Source of the DNA: JBOGEB01 sp050743125 | GTDB taxonomy: Bacteria > Actinomycetota > Nitriliruptoria > Euzebyales > Egibacteraceae | Assembly: GCA_050743125.1 (NCBI GenBank) | Contig: JBOGEB010000101.1 | Location: 1-14,808 of the forward strand | Reading direction: 5' to 3' | Length of the DNA stretch: 14,808 bases | Shown: one piece after another, positions 1 through 6,892 of the stretch | Layout: each line of letters opens with the position of its first letter | Position numbering within the stretch: position 1 is the stretch's first letter | Notes under the pieces: generated by a model | What the model was told of the DNA's origin: nothing | Seen by the model: the letters and a program-made list of their open reading frames with translations, nothing else | Databases searched by the model: none | Position numbers and translations under genes: made by a program

Positions 1-359
1 CTAGTTCGTCGGTGATAGGTCGGGTTGGGTTGCCAGGCTGTGGGTTCGTTGAGGTACAGCTCGCAGGCGCAATCGAGAGCCTCTTCAGGAGTGCCGGCGA
101 GACTTCCGTTGGGCAGCAGGCTGTCCTGGTAGTCGCCGTGGCTGGCCCGGTAGACCGCGAAGCCCCACCGGGTAGCCGAGCCGCCGTAGCGCAGCCGGCA
201 CAATGGCAGGACCTCACCGTCAGGCAGGCGGGCGTCGATGTAGGCGAAGGCTCCGCGGAAGCGAACCTCGATTTTGGTCAGCGCGGGCCAGCGACTGCGG
301 GCGCGGGCCGCCAGCCGATAGCCGAGGCTTGACTTGGTGGACGCGGGCGGGGTCGGCAT
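1..359 (-). CDS. Small protein following an IS630 transposase (partial, runs off the left edge)
   Basis: An open frame starts at ATG 359-357 and stays open to the window edge (119 codons visible, no stop yet). It begins 19 bases after the stop of the upstream transposase on the same strand, so the two could share a transcript. The product is soluble and mixed alpha/beta. It starts MPTPPASTKSSLGYRLAAR, contains ALTKIEVRFRGAFAYIDARL and the segment LCRLRYGGSATRWGFAVYRA, and ends near CELYLNEPTAW. No signal peptide, membrane segment or catalytic motif is visible. From memory, similar proteins of about 120 residues recur beside transposases in actinomycetes; that is recollection, not a search. 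It may be an IS passenger gene. The frame is intact as far as it can be seen, unlike the transposase next to it. Function unknown. Confidence 0.6.
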   Translation of the reverse strand, partial: MPTPPASTKSSLGYRLAARARSRWPALTKIEVRFRGAFAYIDARLPDGEVLPLCRLRYGGSATRWGFAVYRASHGDYQDSLLPNGSLAGTPEEALDCACELYLNEPTAWQPNPTYHRRT

Positions 360-378
360 CGGCTCATTATCCCGATGG

Positions 379-1561
379 TCAGGCGGCCAGCGCAGGGGTG
401 TCGGCGGAGCGGTGGGTGTCGATACGGCGTAACAGGTCGGCGAGGTCGTCGCGGGTGAACGTCCAATCGAACGGGGTGGCGGTGGCGTTATAGCGTGGCT
501 CGAAGTCGAGCAGCCGCTCGGCGAGGGCGTCCAGATCAGCGAAATCCGCCGGCTTGATGACCTTGCGCTGGATCACCGAGAACACGATCTCGATCTGGTT
601 GAGCCAGGAGGCGTGCACCGGCAGATGCACCAGGATCGCGCTCGGCCACTGCTCGGCCATCCGCAGCACCGACGCCTGCCCAGCGTGTGAGGAACCGTTG
701 TCAACGACCCAGAACACCCGCTTCGCAGAAGCGTAAGGCTCGCGAGTCATCACCTTGGCTACCAGCTCACCGAAGGGCGGGATGCCGGTGGTAGGCGCGA
801 TCGTGCCCATCAACTCGGCGCGGTGCACGTCGTAGGCCGCGACGTAGGCCAGGGTGCCTCCGCGCTGGTACTCGAACTCCACCCGTCGCGGTCGCCCGGG
901 AGCGGGCGGCAGCTCCGGGTGACAGCGAGACAGCGCCTGCAGCTGGGACTTCTCGTCGGCGCTGATGACATACTCGTCCTCGCCGAGTTCGGCTCCGTCC
1001 CACAGACGCTGGTACAAGTCCAGCACCCGGGCGGCCTTGGCGGCAAAGTTCGGGTCTCGGGGGAAGATCCACGACCGGTATCGCCACGGCTTGATGGCGT
1101 CCTCGGCGAGCCAACGGCGCACCGTCGATGCCGACACCGCGGCGACGAGTCCCTCGGCGACCGCCTGCGCGGCCAGCTCTGCCGAGTTCCACCGCGACAA
1201 CGGCACATCCCGCCGCTGCGGCGGTTCGCAGGCCATCGCCTGACCTCGGCCACGGCCTCCGGAGGAAACGACCGCGGCCGACCCGACCGGGGCCGATCCT
1301 CGAGGCCAGCCAACCTTTGCTCACAGAACCGCTTGCGCCAGCGTGACACCACATCGACGTGCACATCCAGCCGCTCGGCGATCGCCACATTCGACAGCCC
1401 CTCAGCGACCGCCAGCACGATCTTCGCCGGACCACCTCGGCATGCGGGGCGGTGTAGGCGCGGGCGCGTTCCTCCAACACAGCCCGCTCCGCCTGCGACA
1501 GGGTGATGACAAACGGGGAAGAGCGGCCCACGAACAGCCTCCGGCAGGATCCAGTCTTCAC
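379..1561 (-). pseudogene. IS630-family transposase, broken by two frameshifts
   Basis: The coding trace runs through three frames. The N-terminal part reads FVITLSQAERAVLEERARAY. It shifts frame near 1430 into a helix-turn-helix segment (AKIVLAVAEGLSNVAIAERL, then VVSRWRKRF). It shifts again near 1247 into the catalytic part, which starts MACEPPQRRDVPLSRWNS. The DDE signature is present: the first Asp in ISADEKSQLQAL, the second in VFWVVDNGSSH, and the Glu in VHASWLNQIEIVFS. Both breaks look like loss of one base, and neither lies on an A-rich slippery site of the kind used for programmed frameshifting. The last 285 codons (start 1236) form one open frame without the DNA-binding domain. The start is uncertain: ATG 1561 or a GTG about 30 bases inside. 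The element's outer inverted repeats were not resolved; its upstream end should lie between about 1562 and 1610. Confidence 0.85.
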
Positions 1562-1610
1562 GGACCTCGACGCTTCCCCTCGCCGAGGTCAGGCCAATCT
1601 GACACCGACT

Positions 1611-2144
1611 CTTCGCGAGCGGTTCGCGAAGTTCGGTCTGGAGTTGCATCCCGGCAAGACGCGGCTGATCGAGTTCGGGCGGCACGCCGCTCGGGCGCGA
1701 GCGGCGCGGGGTGTCGGCAAGCCTGAGACGTTCGACTTCCTCGGCTTCACCCACATCTGCGCCAAGACGAAGAGCGGCCGTTTCTGGGTCAAGCGCAAGA
1801 CGGTGGCGAAACGGATGCGGGCCAAGCCCGCCGAGGTCAACACCTCGCTGAAGCAGCGTCGGCATCAGCCCATCCCCGTGCAAGCTCAATGGCTGGCCAG
1901 TGTGGTGGCAGGCCACGTCGCCTGTTACGCCGTGCCTGGCAACACCGACGCGGTGGCGGCCTTCCGCACCCAGGCGACCCGGTGCTGGTTCAAGGCGTTG
2001 CGGCGCCGCAGCCAGCGCACAAGGGTCAACTGGACCAGGATGGGCCGTCTCGCGACTCGATGGCTGCCGCCAGCCCGCGTGAAGCACCCGTTTCCCTGCG
2101 TGCGTTTTGACGCCCGTACCCGAGGCAGGAGCCCAGTGCGTTAG
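1611..2144 (+). pseudogene. Group II intron reverse transcriptase/maturase, C-terminal remnant
   Basis: From about codon LRERFAKFG the frame reads like the end of a bacterial group II intron-encoded protein: the palm/thumb segment GLELHPGKTRLIEFGRHA, then KPETFDFLGFTHICAKTKSG, then the maturase X domain (KQRRHQPIPVQAQWLASVV, VTRCWFKAL-like residues, RRRSQRTRVNWTRMGRL, RWLPPARVKHPFP). It stops at TAG 2142-2144 inside intron domain V, the normal arrangement for compact bacterial introns. The catalytic YADD motif and everything upstream are missing. The frame remains open upstream to 1503, but that part is the opposite strand of the IS630 transposase, so the retroelement was probably truncated by that insertion. 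The remnant cannot make an active reverse transcriptase. Confidence 0.85.
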
Positions 2145-2201
2145 GAGCGCACGCTGGGATCTGTGCGGGGGGCCGTCCGCAAGGACGGTCCCTACCGCGA
2201 T
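2129..2201 (+). ncRNA. Group II intron domains V and VI and 3' end
   Basis: Directly after and overlapping the maturase stop is a domain V-like hairpin (2129-2161). It begins with GAGC, its lower stem CCCAG 2132-2136 pairs with CTGGG 2154-2158, its upper stem TGCG 2137-2140 pairs with CGCA 2148-2151, and there is a two-base CG bulge between. Domain VI follows: CCGTCC 2173-2178 and GGACGG 2183-2188 close a GCAA tetraloop, the stem continues as G-C pairs, and a TA bulge at 2193-2194 interrupts the 3' strand. A2194 is the expected branch-point adenosine. It lies seven bases before AT at 2200-2201, a good match for the AY that ends group II introns. The inferred 3' splice junction is therefore 2201/2202. 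The 5' domains are not in the window. Confidence 0.75.
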
Positions 2202-2677
2202 CGGGGGAAGCAGCTATCACCCTTGACAGAGGACTCTGCATATTAGACGATCCCTGCAGCTCTAAATCGCAGGGTTAGCAGTTAGATGCCATCGGGTCTC
2301 TGTCGAACCGCGTGTGGCATGAAGCAACCATGGCAGATCAGGCCAGCCTCATGCTGTTGGAATTAAGACTGTACAACATCTATTGCTCGTAGTGCTGTCG
2401 CCCGAGCGGCGTTCTCTCAATCGGTTGTGAGTAGCTGATAACACGGCGGTAGTACTCTTCTATGTAGCTGTTATTGTGTTGTGGCGTAGCGAGAAGTTGC
2501 TAACCCGTATTCGGGCGCGGCCGGCTGTAGTGCACTGTGGTGCTGATCATAACAGTTCGCTGGCTCTGCTTTCACTAATGCGCCTGGCGTCATTAGCGTG
2601 AAATCTGACACTGGCGGAGCTACGGTGGCCACGATGAAGTCTTCACCAACAAAACGACCTCACATAGAGTTTGGTGT
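2202..2677. other. Non-coding stretch; presumed 3' exon side of the intron
   Basis: No frame here has actinomycete-like codon use, and I recognise no RNA gene. Base composition is clearly less GC-rich than the flanking genes. Two small inverted repeats occur: CCCTGC (about 2252) with GCAGGG (about 2268), and CTAATG 2575-2580 with CATTAG 2591-2596 around a CGC/GCG inner stem. Neither is followed by a T-run. Confidence 0.5.
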
Positions 2678-2706
2678 TTGTCGCGAGCCTTAACTTGTTC
2701 GATAAG
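2678..2706 (+). promoter_or_regulatory. Candidate promoter of the ricin-type lectin gene
   Basis: TTGTCG at 2678-2683 and GATAAG at 2701-2706 are separated by exactly 17 bases, a plausible sigma70-type pair. Transcription would begin near 2713, just before the ribosome binding site GGAAGGG at 2724-2730. The -10 box is a modest match only. Confidence 0.4.
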
Positions 2707-2736
2707 GCTAAGACCACATAATCGGAAGGGGTAACA

Positions 2737-3159
2737 ATGTACGGACGGATAATCGCACAGCACAGCGGCAAGTGCCTGAACGTCAAGGGGGCTAGCACCG
2801 ACGACGGGGCTGAGGTTATTCAGTGGCCCTGCACCGACGGGGCGCAGAACGAGCAATGGCAGCTCGAACATGTGGGCGGCGGCTACTTTCGGATCCGTGC
2901 ACAGCACAGCGGCAAGTGCCTGAATGTCAAGGGGGCTAGCACCGACGACGGGGCTGAGGTTATTCAGTGGCCCTGCACCGATGGGGCGCAGAACGAGCAA
3001 TGGCGGCTCGAACATTTGGGCAACGATGTCTACAGGATCCGTGCCCGGCACAGCGGCAAGTGCCTGAATGTCAAGGGGGCTAGCACCGACGACGGCGCCA
3101 AGATTATCCAGTGGTTTTGCACCGACGGAGCGCAGAACGAGCAGTGGAAGTTCAGCTAA
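2737..3159 (+). CDS. Ricin-type beta-trefoil lectin, three near-identical repeats, no signal peptide
   Basis: The 140-residue protein consists of three 48-residue repeats and nothing else. Each carries HSGKCLNVKGASTDDGA, an IQW(P/F)C segment and the QNEQW (QxW) signature of ricin B/CBM13 domains, so one complete beta-trefoil is encoded. The start is firm: GGAAGGG lies 6 bases upstream and an in-frame TAA at 2719-2721 rules out a longer N-terminus. No secretion signal can therefore have been missed, although each repeat keeps the two Cys that form a disulfide in secreted CBM13 domains. A single three-repeat trefoil is the architecture of small free lectins such as actinohivin. Sugar binding is inferred from the fold and the ligand is unknown. 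The frame is intact, in contrast to neighbouring decayed genes. DNA identity between repeats 1 and 2 is very high. Confidence 0.9.
   Translation: MYGRIIAQHSGKCLNVKGASTDDGAEVIQWPCTDGAQNEQWQLEHVGGGYFRIRAQHSGKCLNVKGASTDDGAEVIQWPCTDGAQNEQWRLEHLGNDVYRIRARHSGKCLNVKGASTDDGAKIIQWFCTDGAQNEQWKFS
2757..3141 (+). repeat. Three tandem 144-bp coding repeats inside the lectin gene
   Basis: Copies begin at 2757, 2901 and 3045 with an exact 144-base period (48 codons). Copies 1 and 2 differ at 3 of their first 115 bases and then diverge. Copy 3 differs from copy 1 at about 13 of its first 100 bases. The identical stretches include synonymous positions, which points to recent duplication or gene conversion. 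Confidence 0.9.
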
Positions 3160-3210
3160 ACTAGGTTCGGGTCTGTGTTTCGGTTGACTCTAACGCATGT
3201 GCGCGGTGTA

Positions 3211-3234
3211 CCCGTCAGCCTTTCCGTTGGCGGG
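3211..3234 (+). terminator. Candidate hairpin terminator after the ricin-type lectin
   Basis: CCCGTCAG 3211-3218 can pair with TTGGCGGG 3227-3234 (8 pairs including two wobbles) around an 8-base loop, 52 bases after the lectin stop. There is no T-run, so it could be a U-less terminator or an incidental hairpin. Confidence 0.3.
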
Positions 3235-3534
3235 CTCGACTGCTTACGCCGGCGCTAATCCTGCGGCTGGATGATGAACTCCGGAGGCTCTGCTCCTTCA
3301 GCAAACAGACCACTTTCTTGGGCAGGCTACGGTCTTCTATGGCCAGAGCCTGGGCCAGACCGACCACGTGGCATTGAGGTCCGCCGATCGCAACGAGTCA
3401 GCACCATCATGACCCGCAAAGATGATCGGTCGGTGTGCTCGGCAATGGTCCCTCCCGTCTTCGAAGCGACCCGACCACCCCACCGCAGCGGTGGCTGGGT
3501 CGAGACGTTCATGGTCCCTGCTATGCGAATGTTG

Positions 3535-3656
3535 CTAGTGTTCAGTCGCAGAAGTCTTTTTAACGTACAAACGACACGAACTACGCCCTGACCAGGGATA
3601 ACGCTGACATCCTGCCCCGCCTAGACATTCAAACGATTACAGCGACTGAACACTAG
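3535..3656. mobile_element. MITE-like element, 122 bp, perfect 15-bp terminal inverted repeats
   Basis: CTAGTGTTCAGTCGC at 3535-3549 is repeated exactly in inverted orientation as GCGACTGAACACTAG at 3642-3656. Pairing stops on both the outer and inner sides. Each end carries TA inside CTAG (TA at 3536-3537 and 3654-3655), the dinucleotide duplicated by IS630/Tc1-mariner elements, so the mobile unit may be the part between the two TA copies with 12-bp ends. The roughly 90-base interior has no coding capacity and contains a small palindrome, CCCTG-AC-CAGGG, at 3586-3597. Size, perfect ends, lack of a gene and TA flanks fit a miniature inverted-repeat element, but a single copy cannot prove mobility. 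The ends are not the same as those of the IS630 copy at 6672. Confidence 0.6.
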
Positions 3657-4090
3657 GACGCAGTGGCGCGTGGTGGCGCGGAGTTTGGTTGCTTAGTTCG
3701 GGGGTTTTGTGAGTACCTTCCTTGCGATCTTGTAGAGGGCAGAGCAGAGGGCCGAGGCATCGCCGAGATGTAACTCTGACTTCGCATGTACTTGTGGCCG
3801 GTTACTGTGAAGGAACCGCAGTGCGTGGGCTTAATCCCGCGGACCGGTCGACGACGCGGTTGGCGGTGAGTGATGATGAGCACTCCTCGTGCATTACCAG
3901 TACCGTTTTGCTGAGAATGCGGTACGAACGGCAATTCCACTTGAACGCAGCACGCTGACGTCGGCCCACGGCGGCGCGGGAGGTTAGGAGAGGGAAGCAG
4001 CGGCTCGCGCCGACCACCCTCTCCTATTGACGTTCTCGCTTCAGTCCTAGCCTGGCGGTGTTCGCCTGATCGGCCCGAGGCCGGACACGA

Positions 4091-4895
4091 TCATCCGACG
4101 ACATGCAGGTCGGTATCGTTGGCTTGGTGGATTGCTGCGATGAGGCTGGTGCGGTTGCCAACATTTAGTTTGTGGTAGGCTCGTTGCAGGTGTTTGTGCA
4201 CGGTGCGTTGGCTGATCGCCAGGCTGCGGGCGATCTCACGATCGGTCAGACCGCCTACGAGGTGTTCGACGACTTCTTGTTCGCGCGCGGTCAGCGTTGA
4301 CAGACGGGGCAGCGCCTGTTGAATTTGGTCGCTGTGACGGCCTAACGTGCGCACGGCGGCGGTTAGCGAGGCGCTGACGGCGGGCCACGGCCTGGGACAG
4401 GTGTAGGGCGGCAAGGTCAACCACAGCCTGGTCACGGTGAGAGAACCCGCGGCGTCCGCGGTAGAAGCCCATGGTGATCCGCTGTCTGCCGGTCTGCACC
4501 AGGCACATGAGATCGTCGTGGATCCCGTGAGGCCTGAAGAAGTCGACGTAGAGCGCCAGCCGGCGCAGCGTGCGTAGATCGGCAAGGTCAGACCAGGCAA
4601 CCGAAGCGCCTGAGGCCAGCCGGCCGGACCGATAGGCCGCGAATCCTGGATGTTGATCGATCAGAGTGCGGAAGCCTGGTAGCCGGGTGATGTCCTTGTC
4701 GGCCGGCTCGATTGCAAGCCTGAGCAGCTACTCGGTGGTGGGCTCAACATGGCTATAGCTCACCGCCTCGCAGCCCACCAAGCCACCCATCTGGACTAAC
4801 ACGTGGCCGGGCATCTCTGTCTCGTCTTGGTCGTCGCCTAACGCGTAGACGACGTCCAGGACGGCCCGTAAGTCCTTGGCCGCTAAATCCGGCAT
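4091..4895 (-). pseudogene. LuxR-family transcriptional regulator, broken by a nonsense codon and a frameshift
   Basis: The likely start is ATG 4895-4893 (MPDLAAKDLRAVLDVVYALG) with GGAAG 8 bases upstream. The frame meets TAG at 4730-4728 (VEPTTE-stop-LLRLAIEP, where CAG would restore it). It continues through FRPHGIHDDLMCLVQTGRQR and FSHRDQAVVDLAALHLSQAV, then changes frame near 4384. It ends in a LuxR-type helix-turn-helix: LTAREQEVVEHLVGGLTDRE, then IARSLAISQRTVHKHLQRAY. The restored protein would be about 267 residues, with an N-terminal sensor-like domain and a C-terminal DNA-binding domain. A C-terminal piece of 169 codons (from 4600) is still open, but its first part is out-of-frame sequence. 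The gene is divergent from the propeller lectin gene with 253 bases between the starts, so it may once have controlled that gene. Confidence 0.8.
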
Positions 4896-5148
4896 TGCGC
4901 TTCGCTTCCATATCGCTTTGACCGGGCTTGAGTGTCCACACCGCATGAGGCTGTTCGTGAGCTGCCTGATACCTCTCACGCACCAGAGCGGTACGCAAAA
5001 CTGCGCAGCATCACGCGGGCTACGCAGGAGCTCTTCATAGCGTCCAGGCACTGTGTCCATCCGATCAGATGCCGATCGGTCGCGGTTGCTTAGGCGTCGG
5101 ACAACCCGTCCACGCAACCTTTTACTCCCAGAAGGACAGGAGGAAGTA
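4896..5148. promoter_or_regulatory. Divergent intergenic region between the LuxR remnant and the propeller lectin
   Basis: The region separates two divergent starts and should hold the propeller promoter. No strong -35/-10 pair is visible. An inverted repeat, CCGATC and GATCGG separated by 7 bases near 5059-5077, is a possible regulator site, weakly supported. Confidence 0.3.
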
Positions 5149-6282
5149 ATGCTTGATGATCAGGCGACCATGTCCGCCGCTGGTACCGACGAGACGCTGG
5201 TGGCCGCCGTTGCCGGTCCGTTCGATCTCACCGAGATCACCGGCGCCCCTCGCACGTTCAGCCCGCACGGCTATGTCCGCAGTGACGGAAGGAACGTGGT
5301 CGTGTCCTACAGCGCCAGCCAACGGATCCGGGAACTTGCGCTCGAGGGCGACCATTGGGTCAGTTACGACCTGACGGCCGCGGCGGGCAATGCTCCCCGC
5401 GGCTTCAACCCGCGTGGCTACGTCCGCGGCGACGGAATCTCTGCGGTGGTCTACAACGGCGTCAGTAGCGACGGCTACCATATGCATGAGTTGGCGCTGA
5501 TCGGGAACGCCTGGCGGCACACTGATCTGACGGCGGTTTCCGGGGCTGTCGGCACCGGGAACATGAGGCCATATGTGCGCCACGACGGGACGACCGTCAT
5601 CGTGTACCGCGGACCCGACAGTCACATCCATGAACTTGCCTGCGAGGGGAACACCTGGCGGGACTACGACCTCACCGTTGCTGCCGGCGCGCCGACCGAT
5701 CCGCAGCGGCTGCCGACGCCCAGCGATGTGCCGGTCGGCTACGCCCGCAGCGACGGGTCGAGTGCGGTGGTCTTCCGCAGCGCGGATGGTGAGGTGCGTC
5801 AGCTCAAACTGACCAACAGGTGGTCTTACCGCAACCTGACCAACGATGCGGGTGATCCTAAGGCGACCTTCGACGTTGCGGCCGCGGTGCGTCACGATGG
5901 CACCAACGTCGTCTTCTATGCTGGCCAGGACCACCACCTGCATGAGCTCTTCTTGGATCCAGCAGGCGAGTGGCAGCAGAACGACATCACGGCGCTGTTC
6001 AACGGCCCGCAACTGGGCGACGGTACACCGATCGTGGTGATTCCCATCGTCCGGGATGGTCGCGCTATGACGTCAGTGGTGTACCAGGACGTCGACCGGC
6101 ATCTCAACGAGTTCAGGCTCGATGGCAACGCCTGGCGGAACACTGACCGCACCAGCCAAACCGGTGCACCGACGCTGTCGTCATTCATGATCGCGGCGTA
6201 CCAACGCACCGACGGGGTGACCGCATTCCTGTTCAGCAGCTATCCCAGTCCTGATCACCACATCTTCGAGATCACCCGCTGA
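5149..6282 (+). CDS. Seven-bladed beta-propeller lectin-like protein, no signal peptide
   Basis: The start is ATG 5149, with a perfect AGGAGG at 5138-5143; an upstream in-frame GTG at 5053 lacks this. The 377-residue product is built from about 50-residue repeats of the form Y-V-R-x-D-G-x-x-x-V-V-x-Y, a short acidic or polar loop, H-I/L-H-E-L, G-x-x-W-x-x-x-D-L-T, then A-A-G-A-P. I count seven repeats. An extra N-terminal strand (PFDLTEITGAPR) would complete the last blade in a velcro closure. This pattern is that of PLL/PHL-like bacterial fucose-binding propellers and related actinobacterial proteins; the sugar specificity is inferred only. Repeats are diverged, unlike those of the ricin-type lectin. 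There is no signal peptide, membrane segment or catalytic domain, and one Cys. The frame is intact and base use is typical of the genome. The CHC2 gene starts 39 bases downstream and could be co-transcribed. Confidence 0.8.
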   Translation: MLDDQATMSAAGTDETLVAAVAGPFDLTEITGAPRTFSPHGYVRSDGRNVVVSYSASQRIRELALEGDHWVSYDLTAAAGNAPRGFNPRGYVRGDGISAVVYNGVSSDGYHMHELALIGNAWRHTDLTAVSGAVGTGNMRPYVRHDGTTVIVYRGPDSHIHELACEGNTWRDYDLTVAAGAPTDPQRLPTPSDVPVGYARSDGSSAVVFRSADGEVRQLKLTNRWSYRNLTNDAGDPKATFDVAAAVRHDGTNVVFYAGQDHHLHELFLDPAGEWQQNDITALFNGPQLGDGTPIVVIPIVRDGRAMTSVVYQDVDRHLNEFRLDGNAWRNTDRTSQTGAPTLSSFMIAAYQRTDGVTAFLFSSYPSPDHHIFEITR

Positions 6283-6321
6283 CGGCGGCAGCCTGACTGG
6301 GCCCGTCGGCAAAGGGGTCAA

Positions 6322-6671
6322 GTGGCCAGGGGGATTCGCACCCCCTGGCCCGCTCAGGAGCTGGTTGAGCGCTGCACTGGCCAGCACGGTCGGCGTGACG
6401 GCTCCCGGCTGCGCTGGCCGTGTCCGCATCCTGGTCACGCCGACACTGATCCGTCGTTCGTGGTCTATCCCCGCAAAAATCCGCCCGACTTCTACTGCTA
6501 CGGCTGCGGCGGCGACGCCATCACCTTCCTCACCGGTATCGAGGGCCTGTCGCGGGCCGAGGCGATCCAGCGGCTTGCCGACGGCCTCAGCCTTCCCGAC
6601 CATCCTCAAGCTTGCGTCGCCTGGCCGGACCCGAACAGGAAAAGCCGGCCGGCGATCTGCGTACATCGCTA
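6322..6671 (+). pseudogene. CHC2 zinc-finger (primase-type) protein, 5' part, cut by IS630
   Basis: The start is GTG 6322 with AAAGGGG 4 to 10 bases upstream. The product begins MARGIRTPWPAQELVERC and carries a CHC2 zinc-binding motif: WPCPHPGHADTDPSF, then FYCYGCGGDAITF (Cys, His, Cys, Cys), followed by the helix GLSRAEAIQRLADGL. CHC2 fingers are the DNA-binding part of DnaG-type primases. Small stand-alone versions without a polymerase domain occur on actinomycete mobile elements. The natural continuation (AGPEQEKPAGDLRTSLEAV) lies in another frame, so there is a one-base shift near 6600. The gene is then split by the IS630 copy at 6672, and its 3' end lies at 7993-8094. The 116-codon frame that ends in the element is an insertion artefact. 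Confidence 0.75.
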
Positions 6672-6856
6672 ATGTAGTGTCTCATAAATGACTGGGCGAT
6701 AAGCGGGGGGACAATTCAGTATAAAACCCTCAACCCTGACGCATCACAGGTCTAAGAACTCGATCGACAAAGGATTGTCGATAGCCGCCCGTCAAGGTGG
6801 CTGGCTGTGAGCGAATTTCTAGAGTCGGCGTGGGGGACTCTTGGCACGTCAGACAC

Positions 6857-6885
6857 TCGACCGCTGGTTTCTATTTTTATATAAT
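6857..6885 (+). promoter_or_regulatory. Promoter of the IS630 transposase, probably leaderless
   Basis: TCGACC 6857-6862 and a perfect TATAAT 6880-6885 are 17 bases apart. The transposase ATG is at 6893, so transcription would start at or next to the start codon and no ribosome binding site is needed. The local AT-richness is unlike the surrounding DNA. Confidence 0.6.
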
Positions 6886-6892
6886 TCATTGT

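Larger units (their letters stand above)
3160..4090. other. Long stretch without a convincing gene
   Basis: Open frames of 60 to 106 codons exist on both strands (for example 3271-3591 plus and 3653-3940 minus). Their third positions are close to random rather than G/C, their products are low-complexity in character, and none has a good ribosome binding site. I recognise no family. The stretch contains the MITE-like element at 3535-3656 and the candidate terminator at 3211-3234. It is best read as intergenic or decayed mobile DNA. Confidence 0.5.

Noticed and set aside
767..1561. Alternative transposase frame of 264 codons
   Set aside because: After about 45 codons it leaves the family sequence and becomes Arg-rich noise; it is the first frame of the broken gene, not a separate gene.
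379..1561. Programmed frameshifting in the first IS630 transposase
   Set aside because: There are two shifts, each restored by adding one base, and neither has an A-rich slippery heptamer or a following stem; decay or sequencing error fits better.
810..2087. Long open frame on the minus strand
   Set aside because: Only its 1250-1430 part is real (middle piece of the IS630 transposase). The rest is the antisense of the group II maturase and an out-of-frame reading of the transposase.
2757..3141. CRISPR-like array
   Set aside because: The three repeats are 144 bases, contiguous and coding, with no spacers; they are the lectin subdomains.
3271..3591. 106-codon frame on the plus strand as a gene
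   Set aside because: Near-random third positions, no ribosome binding site, and its end runs into the MITE-like element.
3653..3940. 95-codon frame on the minus strand as a gene
   Set aside because: Starts without a ribosome binding site, shows no actinomycete codon bias and no recognised motif, and overlaps the end of the MITE-like element.
5122..6012. 296-codon frame on the minus strand
   Set aside because: Antisense of the propeller lectin, whose repeats, ribosome binding site and third-position bias are clearly on the plus strand.
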